Of a stretch of 8,414 nucleotides of DNA, positions 1-6,322 are shown one piece after another. Made by a program: the position numbers and the translations under genes. The DNA is taken from the NCBI GenBank assembly GCA_007117785.1, contig SKFV01000107.1, forward strand, positions 1 through 8,414, given 5' to 3'. This DNA comes from Pseudomonas sp. Its GTDB lineage: Bacteria; Pseudomonadota; Gammaproteobacteria; Pseudomonadales; Pseudomonadaceae. Positions within the stretch are counted from its first letter, which is position 1, and every line of letters starts with the position of its first letter. Below the pieces are notes generated by a model. It worked only from the letters and a program-made list of their open reading frames with translations, ran no database searches and had not been told where the DNA came from.

Positions 1-829
1 CCTTTTCCTTGATGCGATCAGCTTCGCTTTTAGTCGCGCCGGTTTCTACCGTGACCTTGCTGACATGCTCGTGCATCTGATTGGCTGAGGTGACATTCAG
101 ATTGCGGGCACCATTCAGGTCGGCACTGAATTCCGCTCGCGTGTCGCTATTAAGCAAGGACAAGCCAATTGCCGGCCCACCGCTGGCACCATCGCCGCTG
201 GCCTTGAAACTGACGGTGTTGCTGATGGTTTGTTCAGTCAGGGCTAAAAGATCGACATCGCGCCCGACATTGACCAGTGCGCCCTGCTCGACCTTGACCT
301 CGGTATTCAGGTCGGTCATTGCCATTCCAAAGGACAGGCCCATGGTTTTCAGCGCATTACCATCTCCATCGTTGCTGTTCTCCGCCTCCGCTGTGACCTT
401 CAGCGTGTTGACGCTATGCGCCAACAGACCAAGGTCCTGACCGGCTTCCAGAGTTGCACCCTGCTCGACCAATACGCGGGTATCTCCAGATAACTGGCCA
501 TAGGCAGCACTGAAACCAAAGGGGATTTTTTCGCCGATGGTATCCAGGGTCCAGGTCGAACTGTCGACCTTGCGCTCGGTTTCAGCGCGCAGGGCCAGAT
601 CACCCGCAGCCAGCAGCCTAGCGGCACTGCCGATGCGCACTTCCGCATCGGCGTGGGCCAGGTAGGCTGACAGATTGGGTACCAGCAGCGTCAGCTCGGA
701 AAAGTTTTCCGGCGTCTCCAGAAAGGCATCACGATCAAAAGCATCGGCATACTGTTGAATCGGCTCATAAAGCGTTTCCAGCACATTCGCCAGGGCCTCT
801 TCTTCAGTCCAGCCTTCAACGGATGCCAG
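1..829 (-). pseudogene. Downstream part of the filamentous adhesin (LktA-like), separated from its N-terminal half by an in-frame TAG; runs off the window
   Basis: Reading the minus strand in the same frame as the adhesin N-terminal half, the 276 codons after the TAG at 830-832 contain no further stop up to the window edge. The translation begins LASVEGWTEEEALANVLETL. It continues with the composition of a beta-helical exoprotein: alternating hydrophobic/polar strands, many Gly, Asn, Asp and Thr, and repeating phrases such as VEQGATLEAGQDL and VEQGALVNVGRDVDLLALTE. This is typical of the passenger region of filamentous hemagglutinin or LktA-like adhesins. There is no credible independent start near the TAG. 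The first candidate, a GTG at 784, has a purine-rich GAAGAAGAGG about 11 nt upstream, which is far for an SD. I therefore read this as the continuation of one interrupted gene and not as a separate gene. It would be made only by stop readthrough, reinitiation, or if the TAG is a sequencing error. The C-terminus is outside the window. Confidence 0.75.
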
Positions 830-832
830 CTA
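830..832 (-). other. In-frame TAG interrupting the adhesin gene
   Basis: On the minus strand the context is GAT ATC CAA TAG CTG GCA. Plus-strand CTA at 830-832 is the only stop in this frame between the adhesin start at 2275 and the window edge. A single C-to-T change from CAG (Gln) would create it, giving Gln-Gln as the presumed ancestral residues. The codon sits after a 5' CAA and before a C, a context considered relatively leaky in several systems. The sequence alone cannot tell a true nonsense mutation, programmed readthrough or a base-call error apart. Confidence 0.85.
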
Positions 833-2275
833 TTGGATATCCTCTTTGAGCTGATCCTGATCCAGGATAGTACCCAGCACATCACGGGCAACCTGCGCCC
901 GGCTTACCGCGTTAATATCGATATCACCGGCAGTCAGGGTGCCGTCGACCTCGACCAGCGCGCTGGCCTTGGCATAACCGGCCAATTGACGGTTCCAGGC
1001 CAGCGCATCCAGAGTAATGGAGCCGGCCTGGTCTGCTTCATCATGCCCGGCATCCAGCTCGACATTCTCACCAATCTGAATGCTCGCCTTGCCCAGATTG
1101 GCCGCCAGCCAGGGATTGACCTGGCCATCAATGCCATCTTTCAGCTCGTCCAGCGTTTCTGCTTCAGCGCTTTCATCACAGAAAGAGCAGCTGATATCAC
1201 TGAACGCATTAAGGGTAATATCACCTGAGTTTCCAGCCCCTTCAGCGCGCACACTGATGCGGGCATTATCCGCCAGGGTCAGAGCGGGTGCTTCAAGGGT
1301 GACCTCGCCGCCACTGGCATTATTGGCACCGTCTGCCAGCAGCTGCGCATCACCATCGACCCTCACCGATTTACCGGCAGCCACCTGGATTTGTGCGCCA
1401 CTGTCATCGGCCATCAGCGCCGCCAGTTCACCGGCTATCTCTACGTCTTCGTTGGCTACAATACGGATACCGCCATCGTCACGGGCGGCTGCAGTACCTA
1501 TACTCAACCCATGGGTGTTGACCGTCGATTCAAACAGGTCACGCGCAGTATCGTTGCCGGCATTGAGGTTGGCGGTGGCTTCCAGCAGTACTGATGCACC
1601 ATGCAGATTGATCGAGCCATTAGTGTTGACCAAGCCCTGAATCACGATGGCATTGCTACCGTCCGCAGCCAAGGGCGCCTGGGCCAGTTGACCGGCGAGC
1701 AAGTCATCAATCAGCGCATTGGCTTCTTCTACCGAGGCGGCGTCGTTTTCTGCCAGGTCGCGCAGACGTCCCATTTCACTGGTGTTGGGAGTACTGACAG
1801 TCAGACTACCCACATTGACCACACCACTGCTGCCCACCACAAAGCCATGGGGGTCGGCAAAAATAACATGGCCGCCAATATTGCCATCCATGACACTGTT
1901 CAGCGTGCCATTGATAACCGTGCGCGAGTCATGCACCAGATTGACCAAGTGGGTGGCTGCACCGGGCAAGTGCAGGTTGACGACATTGCCCTCGGTGATC
2001 TGGAAGTGATTGAAGGAGTTGAACCCGGCACGACCGCGCTGGGTATTGGTATGAATATCAGTGAGATTATCGTCGGTATTGACAATGGTATCGGTTGAGC
2101 CGTCCGTCTCGATGGTATTGGCATAACTCCAGCCAGGCAGCATGCCTGAAGCCAACATCAACGCAGTCAGTGGATGCCTGACCAGAGCGCTTTTACCCGG
2201 CTTTTTCTGCTTACCCTTGTTCGCCTGCTTTTTGTTATTAACGTTATCTTTTACCGCCGAACGATGGGGACGCAT
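830..2275 (-). CDS. Leukotoxin LktA-family filamentous adhesin, N-terminal part with signal peptide and two-partner-secretion domain, ending at an in-frame TAG
   Basis: This is the secreted start of a large adhesin/exoprotein, 481 aa from the chosen ATG (488 from an upstream TTG at 2296). The ATG at 2275 has the SD-like GTGAGG 5 nt upstream, while the TTG has none. The N-terminus is long and basic (RPHRS..NKKQANKGKQKKPGK), followed by a hydrophobic stretch (LTALMLASGMLPGW). Cleavage is likely after SYA, about residue 52. Such an extended signal peptide is usual for very large exoproteins. The next ~130 residues fit the TPS/hemagglutination-activity domain (GFNSFNHFQI, VNLHLPG, FADPHGFVVGSSGVVNVGSL), in which ADPHG replaces the usual NPNG. 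Beta-helix-like repeats follow. A Cys pair (SCSFC) lies about residues 363-366. In the family, a TpsB outer-membrane transporter exports the product; none is seen here. The family name is from recognition, not a search. If the TAG is real, the product is a short TPS-domain fragment. Confidence 0.82.
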   Translation of the reverse strand: MRPHRSAVKDNVNNKKQANKGKQKKPGKSALVRHPLTALMLASGMLPGWSYANTIETDGSTDTIVNTDDNLTDIHTNTQRGRAGFNSFNHFQITEGNVVNLHLPGAATHLVNLVHDSRTVINGTLNSVMDGNIGGHVIFADPHGFVVGSSGVVNVGSLTVSTPNTSEMGRLRDLAENDAASVEEANALIDDLLAGQLAQAPLAADGSNAIVIQGLVNTNGSINLHGASVLLEATANLNAGNDTARDLFESTVNTHGLSIGTAAARDDGGIRIVANEDVEIAGELAALMADDSGAQIQVAAGKSVRVDGDAQLLADGANNASGGEVTLEAPALTLADNARISVRAEGAGNSGDITLNAFSDISCSFCDESAEAETLDELKDGIDGQVNPWLAANLGKASIQIGENVELDAGHDEADQAGSITLDALAWNRQLAGYAKASALVEVDGTLTAGDIDINAVSRAQVARDVLGTILDQDQLKEDIQ

Positions 2276-2280
2276 GCCAA

Positions 2281-2286
2281 CCTCAC
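2281..2286 (-). promoter_or_regulatory. Ribosome binding site deciding the adhesin start
   Basis: GTGAGG on the minus strand lies 5 nt before the ATG at 2275. The upstream in-frame TTG at 2296 has no purine-rich element before it, so the ATG is preferred. Confidence 0.55.
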
Positions 2287-2327
2287 TGTCAACCAAAATA
2301 TATGCCAGTGGGTAACACTAAAGACAG

Positions 2328-2356
2328 ATTATTGCGGTTTCAAGCCGCGGAAACAA
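2328..2356 (-). promoter_or_regulatory. Candidate sigma-70 promoter of the adhesin gene
   Basis: On the minus strand, TTGTTT (2351-2356) and AATAAT (2328-2333) are separated by exactly 17 nt. AATAAT matches the -10 consensus at 5 of 6 positions and TTGTTT matches the -35 at 3 of 6. Transcription would start near 2321, leaving a leader of about 45 nt before the ATG at 2275. The region 2276-2457 is clearly more AT-rich than the flanking genes, as expected of a promoter region. A second weak -10-like TATATT lies at 2297-2302 without a convincing -35. Confidence 0.35.
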
Positions 2357-2432
2357 TTTTTTGACATTAGCGCCAAAAACGCCAAATTCCTGAAATATTC
2401 GTCAGAAAACCAGCGTTTGTTAACTGACGAAT

Positions 2433-2447
2433 CTTGTTTCAAACAAG
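2433..2447. repeat. 15-nt perfect inverted repeat after rluB
   Basis: CTTGTTTCAAACAAG is a perfect dyad with 7-bp arms around a central C, starting 11 nt beyond the rluB stop codon in the direction of rluB transcription. The stem is AT-rich and no U-tract follows it, so it is not a convincing intrinsic terminator. It could be a protein-binding site or simply chance. No better terminator is visible between rluB and the adhesin, so some read-through transcription from the operon into the adhesin is possible. Confidence 0.35.
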
Positions 2448-2457
2448 GCCAGGATGC

Positions 2458-3339
2458 CTAGCGCTGAGGACGGACCTTGGTGCGGCGAACCGGCCGAGGT
2501 GCATGCATCGACGGCTTGCGCGCCTGACGCTTGCGCTTCTCTTTTTCCTGCTGACTGACGCCCGGCAAGGCAATGGGTTGCAGCTCGACTTCCGCGCTCA
2601 GGGTATCCAGTTCTTGCTGGCCCATTTCCCGCCAGCGGCCGACCGGCAGCTCCGGACCAAGGAAGACTGGGCCAAAGCGCACCCGTTTTAGCCGGTTGAC
2701 GCGCACGCCCTGGGATTCCCACAGGCGGCGGACTTCACGATTACGCCCTTCAAGCAGGCAGACGTGGAACCAACGGTTGATACCTTCGCCGCCGGCAGTG
2801 ACCACATCGGTAAAACGCGCCGGGCCGTCTTCCAGCATAACGCCGGTTGTCAGCCGCTCGAGCATGGCTTCATCGACTTCGCCCATGACACGCACGGCGT
2901 ATTCACGGTCCATCTGCCAGGACGGATGCATCAAGCGGTTGGCCAGTTCACCATCGGTGGTGAACAGCAGCAAACCGGTGGTATTGATATCCAGACGGCC
3001 GATATTGATCCAGCGGCCCTGCTTCAGGCGCGGCAAGCGATCAAACACGGTGGGGCGACCTTCGGGGTCATCGCGGGTGCAGACTTCGCCTTCGGGCTTG
3101 TTGTAGATAATGACCCGGCGGACCACTTCGGTATTCAGGTCGCGCTTGAGTGGGCGACCGTCAAGGGTGATCTGATCCAGACTGTCAACGCGGCAGCCAA
3201 GAACCGCCTGTTCGCCATTGACCAGGACCCGACCCGCGGCAATCCAGGCTTCCACTTCACGGCGGGAACCCAGACCCATACGGGCAAGGACTTTCTGGAG
3301 TTTTTCACCACTGACTGGTGATTGGGGTGTTTCGCGCAT
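2458..3339 (-). CDS. rluB: 23S rRNA pseudouridine synthase RluB
   Basis: This enzyme converts one uridine of 23S rRNA helix 90-92 (U2605 in E. coli numbering) to pseudouridine during large-subunit assembly. An N-terminal S4 RNA-binding domain (about residues 11-65, KLQKVLARMGLGSRREVEAWI) precedes the RsuA/RluB/E/F catalytic domain. The catalytic motif GRLDINTTGLLLFTTDG carries the nucleophilic Asp at residue 117. The later family motifs EGRNREVRR and KRVRFGP are also present. After about residue 260 comes a very basic tail (KEKRKRQARK..RPVRRTKVRPQR), common in gammaproteobacterial RluB and likely to contact rRNA. I chose the ATG at 3339 because GGGAGG lies 8 nt upstream. An in-frame GTG at 3348 overlaps that SD and is unlikely. 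The protein is 293 aa. It is the last gene of the housekeeping operon, 48 nt after scpB. Confidence 0.95.
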   Translation of the reverse strand: MRETPQSPVSGEKLQKVLARMGLGSRREVEAWIAAGRVLVNGEQAVLGCRVDSLDQITLDGRPLKRDLNTEVVRRVIIYNKPEGEVCTRDDPEGRPTVFDRLPRLKQGRWINIGRLDINTTGLLLFTTDGELANRLMHPSWQMDREYAVRVMGEVDEAMLERLTTGVMLEDGPARFTDVVTAGGEGINRWFHVCLLEGRNREVRRLWESQGVRVNRLKRVRFGPVFLGPELPVGRWREMGQQELDTLSAEVELQPIALPGVSQQEKEKRKRQARKPSMHAPRPVRRTKVRPQR

Positions 3340-3347
3340 TATGGGCA

Positions 3348-3353
3348 CCTCCC
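3348..3353 (-). promoter_or_regulatory. Strong ribosome binding site deciding the rluB start
   Basis: GGGAGG on the minus strand lies 8 nt before the ATG at 3339. The competing GTG at 3348 shares a base with this SD, which excludes it as the main start. Confidence 0.75.
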
Positions 3354-3387
3354 GGTGGCTGGCGGAAAAATCAGGACAGCGAGAATA

Positions 3388-4146
3388 TCACTCGCCGGGC
3401 GGCGCGTCATCTGTTGGCTCTGCGCGCGCCGGCAAGTCACTGAAATCTGTCTTGATGCGTTCTTCCATATCACGCAGCTCATCCAGCAGCGCGTGAAAGT
3501 CCTCTTCCGCCGCTTCACCATCCAGCGGCTGCAAGGGCGCCACCGGCATCCAGGGTGTGGTTGCCGCCTGCGTTTCGGCATCACTACCCTCGTCCTGCAA
3601 ATCCAGCTCGGGCTCGGCATCCAGGTCACGAATGGTCGCCAGAGGCGGCAACTCATTAAGGCTGCTCAGACTGAAGTAGTCGAGAAATTGTCGCGTAGTT
3701 GCATACATGGCCGGCCGGCCCGGCACATCGCGGTGCCCGACCACCCGTACCCATTCACGGTCAACCAGGGTGCGGATAATCTGGCTGCTCACCGCAACGC
3801 CACGAATGTCTTCAATTTCACCGCGGGTAATCGGCTGCCGGTAGGCGACCAGCGCCAGAGTTTCCAGCATCGCCCGCGAGTAGCGCTGGGGCCGTTCTTC
3901 CCACAGGCGGCTGACCCAGGGCATATAGTCATTGCGCACCTGCAAGCGCCAGCCACTGGCAACCTCCACCAACTGCATGGCGGAATCCGCATAGCTGTCA
4001 GCCAGCTCGGCCAGAGCCGCGCGCAAGGCATCATTGCCAGGCAGTTGCTCGGGCTCGAACAGGTCCTTGATGCGCTCCAGGTTCAGAGGCTTGTTGCTCG
4101 ACAGCAGCGCCGCTTCAAGAATCCGTGTCAGGGGTGGTTGGCTCAT
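3388..4146 (-). CDS. scpB: SMC-ScpAB condensin accessory subunit ScpB
   Basis: ScpB is a dimeric winged-helix protein that binds the kleisin ScpA and completes the SMC-ScpAB complex, which compacts and segregates the replicated chromosome on the nucleoid. Two winged-helix domains are expected at about residues 1-80 and 85-160. The second contains the best conserved stretches: ETLALVAYRQPITRGEIEDI, the IIRTLVDREWV helix and GRPAMYATTRQFLDYF. From about residue 172 the protein continues into an acidic, proline- and alanine-rich tail ending in a helix (FHALLDELRDMEERIK). Such a tail is typical of pseudomonad ScpB and longer than in Bacillus (about 197 aa). The length is 252 aa. The ATG at 4146 lies inside the end of scpA (32-nt overlap), with AAGG 9 nt upstream. 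This implies translational coupling and stoichiometric production with ScpA. Confidence 0.95.
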   Translation of the reverse strand: MSQPPLTRILEAALLSSNKPLNLERIKDLFEPEQLPGNDALRAALAELADSYADSAMQLVEVASGWRLQVRNDYMPWVSRLWEERPQRYSRAMLETLALVAYRQPITRGEIEDIRGVAVSSQIIRTLVDREWVRVVGHRDVPGRPAMYATTRQFLDYFSLSSLNELPPLATIRDLDAEPELDLQDEGSDAETQAATTPWMPVAPLQPLDGEAAEEDFHALLDELRDMEERIKTDFSDLPARAEPTDDAPPGE

Positions 4147-4993
4147 CAGCGCGTACCTTGACGTGAATGGGGGCCAGGGGGTCGGTCTGTACCAGCTCGA
4201 TCAGCTGCTCTTTTACCAGTTCCAGCACGGCCATAAAAGTCACCACAACACCGAGGCGACCCTCGCTGACGGTAAACAGACTGACAAAAGGCACAAAGGC
4301 ACACCCCTGCAAACGGTCCAGCACCTGTGCCATGCGCTCCCGGGTGGATAGCACTTCGCGGCTCACCTGGTGACTCTCGAACATGTCAGCCCGGCGCAAT
4401 ACATCGGAGAGAGCCAGCATCAATTCCTGCAAATTGACCTCAGGCGCCTGGGTGCGTTGCGGCAAAGCCGGCACCTCGGCAGCCGCCAGTGTCAGGTCAC
4501 GACCCAGACGCGGCAGGCTGTCGATATCCTCGGCAGCCTGCTTGTAGCGCTCGTACTCCTGCAAGCGGCGAATCAGCTCGGCGCGCGGGTCGCCTTCCTC
4601 TTCCTCGAGTTCTTCCTGACGCGGCAGCAGCAGGCGGGATTTGATTTCGGCCAGCATCGCCGCCATCACCAGATACTCGGCAGCCAACTCCAGGCGAATC
4701 GCCTTCATCAGCTCGACATAGCTCATGTACTGGCGGGTAATTTCGGCCACTGGAATATCCAGAATATCGATATTCTGTCGGCGGATCAGATACAGCAGCA
4801 AATCCAGCGGGCCTTCAAAGGCCTCAAGAAAGACTTCCAGCGCCTCGGGTGGAATATATAGATCCTGCGGCAGCTGGGTCACTGCCTGGCCATAGACCAT
4901 GGCAAAGGGCAGCTCCTGCTGCTGCATCATAGGCGCAGCAGCAGAAGTGGCCGACGCAGTCGAGGGGGACTCGGTATCCGTCGGCTCGCGCAT
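4115..4993 (-). CDS. scpA: SMC-ScpAB condensin kleisin subunit ScpA
   Basis: ScpA is the kleisin that bridges the head and neck of the SMC dimer and recruits ScpB. The conserved N-terminal SMC-neck-binding part starts at about residue 53 (VFLEAFEGPLDLLLYLI) and runs through NIDILDIPVAEITRQYM and AAEYLVMAAMLAEIKSRLLL (to ~123). An acidic linker follows (EELEEEEGD). The middle region carries the ScpB-binding segment, and the C-terminal winged helix for the SMC cap is at about 215-285 (VVVTFMAVLELVKEQLIEL). The length is 292 aa. The first ~50 residues are a low-complexity extension (SPSTASATSAAAPMMQQQ) absent from Bacillus ScpA, and the true start could lie further in. The ATG at 4993 is 3 nt after the trpS stop and has only a weak SD, consistent with coupling to trpS translation. 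Downstream the gene overlaps scpB by 32 nt. Confidence 0.95.
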   Translation of the reverse strand: MREPTDTESPSTASATSAAAPMMQQQELPFAMVYGQAVTQLPQDLYIPPEALEVFLEAFEGPLDLLLYLIRRQNIDILDIPVAEITRQYMSYVELMKAIRLELAAEYLVMAAMLAEIKSRLLLPRQEELEEEEGDPRAELIRRLQEYERYKQAAEDIDSLPRLGRDLTLAAAEVPALPQRTQAPEVNLQELMLALSDVLRRADMFESHQVSREVLSTRERMAQVLDRLQGCAFVPFVSLFTVSEGRLGVVVTFMAVLELVKEQLIELVQTDPLAPIHVKVRADEPTTPDTDS

Positions 4994-4996
4994 GGC

Positions 4997-6214
4997 TCAG
5001 GGCCGGTAATGCAGGCCCATGACCTGCCGTACTTCAGCCAGGGTATCGCGCGCCGCTTCACGCGCCCGCTCGGTACCCTCGGCCAGAATCACCCGCACCG
5101 CATCCGGGCTGGCTTCGTAATCCTTGGCGCGCTGCTGCATTGGCGCCAGCTCGGCACTGATGGCATCAATCACCGGTTTCTTGCAGTCGATACAACCAAT
5201 ACCGGCGCTGCGGCAGCCTTCCTGAACCCAGTCATGCGTGGCCTGATCGGTGTACACCTGATGCAACTGGTACACCGGGCACTTGGCCGGGTCACCCGGA
5301 TCGGTGCGACGTACCCGCGCCGGATCGGTCGGCATGCGCCGTACCTTCTCGTTCACTTCATCGGTGGTATCGCGCAGGGTGATGGTATTGCCATAGGACT
5401 TGGACATCTTCTGCCCGTCCAGACCCGGCATTTTCGAGTCCGGCGTCAACAGCGCCTGCGGCTCGGGCAGAATAACCTTGCCGCCACCTTCCAGGTAACC
5501 GAACAAGCGCTCCTTGTCACCCAGGGTAATATTCTGCTGTTCCTGCAGCAGCGCCCGCGCCGTGTTCAGCGCCTCGCTGTCGCCCTGCTCCTGATAGGTC
5601 TTTCGCAAGTTGCTGTACAGCTTCGCTGCCTTCTTGCCCATCTTGCGCACGGCAGCCTCGGCTTTCTCTTCAAAGCCGATTTCCTTGCCGTACAGGTGGT
5701 TGAAACGGCGGGCGACTTCGCGGGTAATTTCCACGTGCGCGACCTGATCGGCACCTACCGGCACCTGACCAGCGCGATAGACCAGAATATCTGCACTTTG
5801 CAGCAAGGGATAACCGAGGAAACCGTAGGTCGCCAGATCCAGATCCTTGAGCTTTTCCTGCTGATCCTTGTAGGTCGGCACCCGCTCCAGCCAGCTGACC
5901 GGCGTGATCATCGACAGCAACAAGTGCAGCTCCGCATGCTCAGGCACTTGCGACTGGATAAACAAGGTCGATGCATTGCCACTGACCCCTGCCGCCAGCC
6001 AATCGACCAGCATGTCCCAGACACTCTGCTCGATGTCCTGCGGATTCTCGTAATGGGTGGTCAAGGCATGCCAGTCTGCTGCGAAGAAAAAGCAGTCGTA
6101 TTCATGCTGCAGCTTTACCCAGTTCTTCAACACGCCATGATAATGACCCAGATGCAAACGGCCAGTCGGGCGCATGCCGGACAGAATCCTGCGCTGTGAA
6201 TCTACGGAACTCAA
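4997..6214 (-). CDS. trpS: Tryptophan--tRNA ligase (TrpRS), long pseudomonad form
   Basis: TrpS charges tRNA-Trp with L-tryptophan using ATP in the cytoplasm; it is a class Ic synthetase and works as a dimer. The N-terminal ILSGMRPTGRLHLGHYHG contains the HIGH-type signature (HLGH, residues 21-24). The Trp/adenylate pocket region has GFLGYPLLQSADIL and VPVGADQVAHVEITRE, and KMSKS is at 269-273. The protein has 405 aa against about 334 in E. coli. The extra length is mostly a charged insertion at about 183-250 before the KMSKS loop, as I recall for pseudomonad TrpRS. The C-terminal domain has C312, C334, C341 and C344 in the spacing C-x21-C-x6-C-x2-C, suggesting a metal or iron-sulfur site. 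The start is TTG at 6214, with AGGAG 6 nt upstream. The next in-frame ATG (codon 14) lies inside the conserved SGMRPTG motif and cannot be the start. scpA follows after 3 nt. Confidence 0.97.
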   Translation of the reverse strand: MSSVDSQRRILSGMRPTGRLHLGHYHGVLKNWVKLQHEYDCFFFAADWHALTTHYENPQDIEQSVWDMLVDWLAAGVSGNASTLFIQSQVPEHAELHLLLSMITPVSWLERVPTYKDQQEKLKDLDLATYGFLGYPLLQSADILVYRAGQVPVGADQVAHVEITREVARRFNHLYGKEIGFEEKAEAAVRKMGKKAAKLYSNLRKTYQEQGDSEALNTARALLQEQQNITLGDKERLFGYLEGGGKVILPEPQALLTPDSKMPGLDGQKMSKSYGNTITLRDTTDEVNEKVRRMPTDPARVRRTDPGDPAKCPVYQLHQVYTDQATHDWVQEGCRSAGIGCIDCKKPVIDAISAELAPMQQRAKDYEASPDAVRVILAEGTERAREAARDTLAEVRQVMGLHYRP

Positions 6215-6220
6215 GTGTCA

Positions 6221-6225
6221 CTCCT
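6221..6225 (-). promoter_or_regulatory. Ribosome binding site for the TTG start of trpS
   Basis: AGGAG on the minus strand lies 6 nt before the TTG at 6214. It is the evidence for using this rare start codon, since no ATG or GTG upstream of the conserved N-terminal motif is in frame. Confidence 0.8.
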
Positions 6226-6272
6226 GACGCTATCAACAGAGAAAAGCCATGGAAGCATGGCGGAAAGTGCGC

Positions 6273-6303
6273 AGTATACCTGCAAGTCGCTGCCCTCGGG
6301 CAA
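6273..6303 (-). promoter_or_regulatory. Candidate internal promoter of trpS-scpA-scpB-rluB
   Basis: In the 108-nt yciO-trpS gap, the minus strand has TATACT (6273-6278, 5 of 6 to the -10 consensus) followed by a GCGC discriminator. TTGCCC (6298-6303, 4 of 6 to -35) lies 19 nt upstream, a long spacer. Transcription would begin near 6266, with a leader of about 50 nt. This is the largest gap inside the operon and so the natural place for a secondary promoter. A short GCCC-GA-GGGC dyad lies in the spacer. Confidence 0.4.
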
Positions 6304-6322
6304 ACCCTGCAGGCAAAGTCTG

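Noticed and set aside
1601..2098. 165-codon plus-strand open frame opposite the adhesin
   Set aside because: Antisense shadow of a repetitive, GC-rich exoprotein gene; no independent evidence of coding.
2355..2366. TTGACA on the plus strand as a promoter -35
   Set aside because: No matching -10 at the right distance and no plus-strand gene follows; rluB and the adhesin are both on the minus strand.
2401..2428. GTCAG...CTGAC inverted repeat as an intrinsic terminator after rluB
   Set aside because: The arms are only 5 bp with an 18-nt interval and no U-tract follows on the minus strand.
3322..4161. 279-codon plus-strand open frame antisense to scpB
   Set aside because: Shadow of scpB; no SD-supported start, no domain, and same compositional signature as other antisense frames.
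5009..6199. 396-codon plus-strand open frame antisense to trpS
   Set aside because: It lies wholly opposite a convincing trpS, has no recognisable domain, and is rich in His, Gln, Arg and Leu as expected of the complement of GC-biased codons.
6215..6322. trp-type attenuator or T-box in front of trpS
   Set aside because: The 108-nt gap shows no Trp-rich leader peptide, no T-box sequence and no terminator/antiterminator pair; only a short GCCC/GGGC dyad is present.
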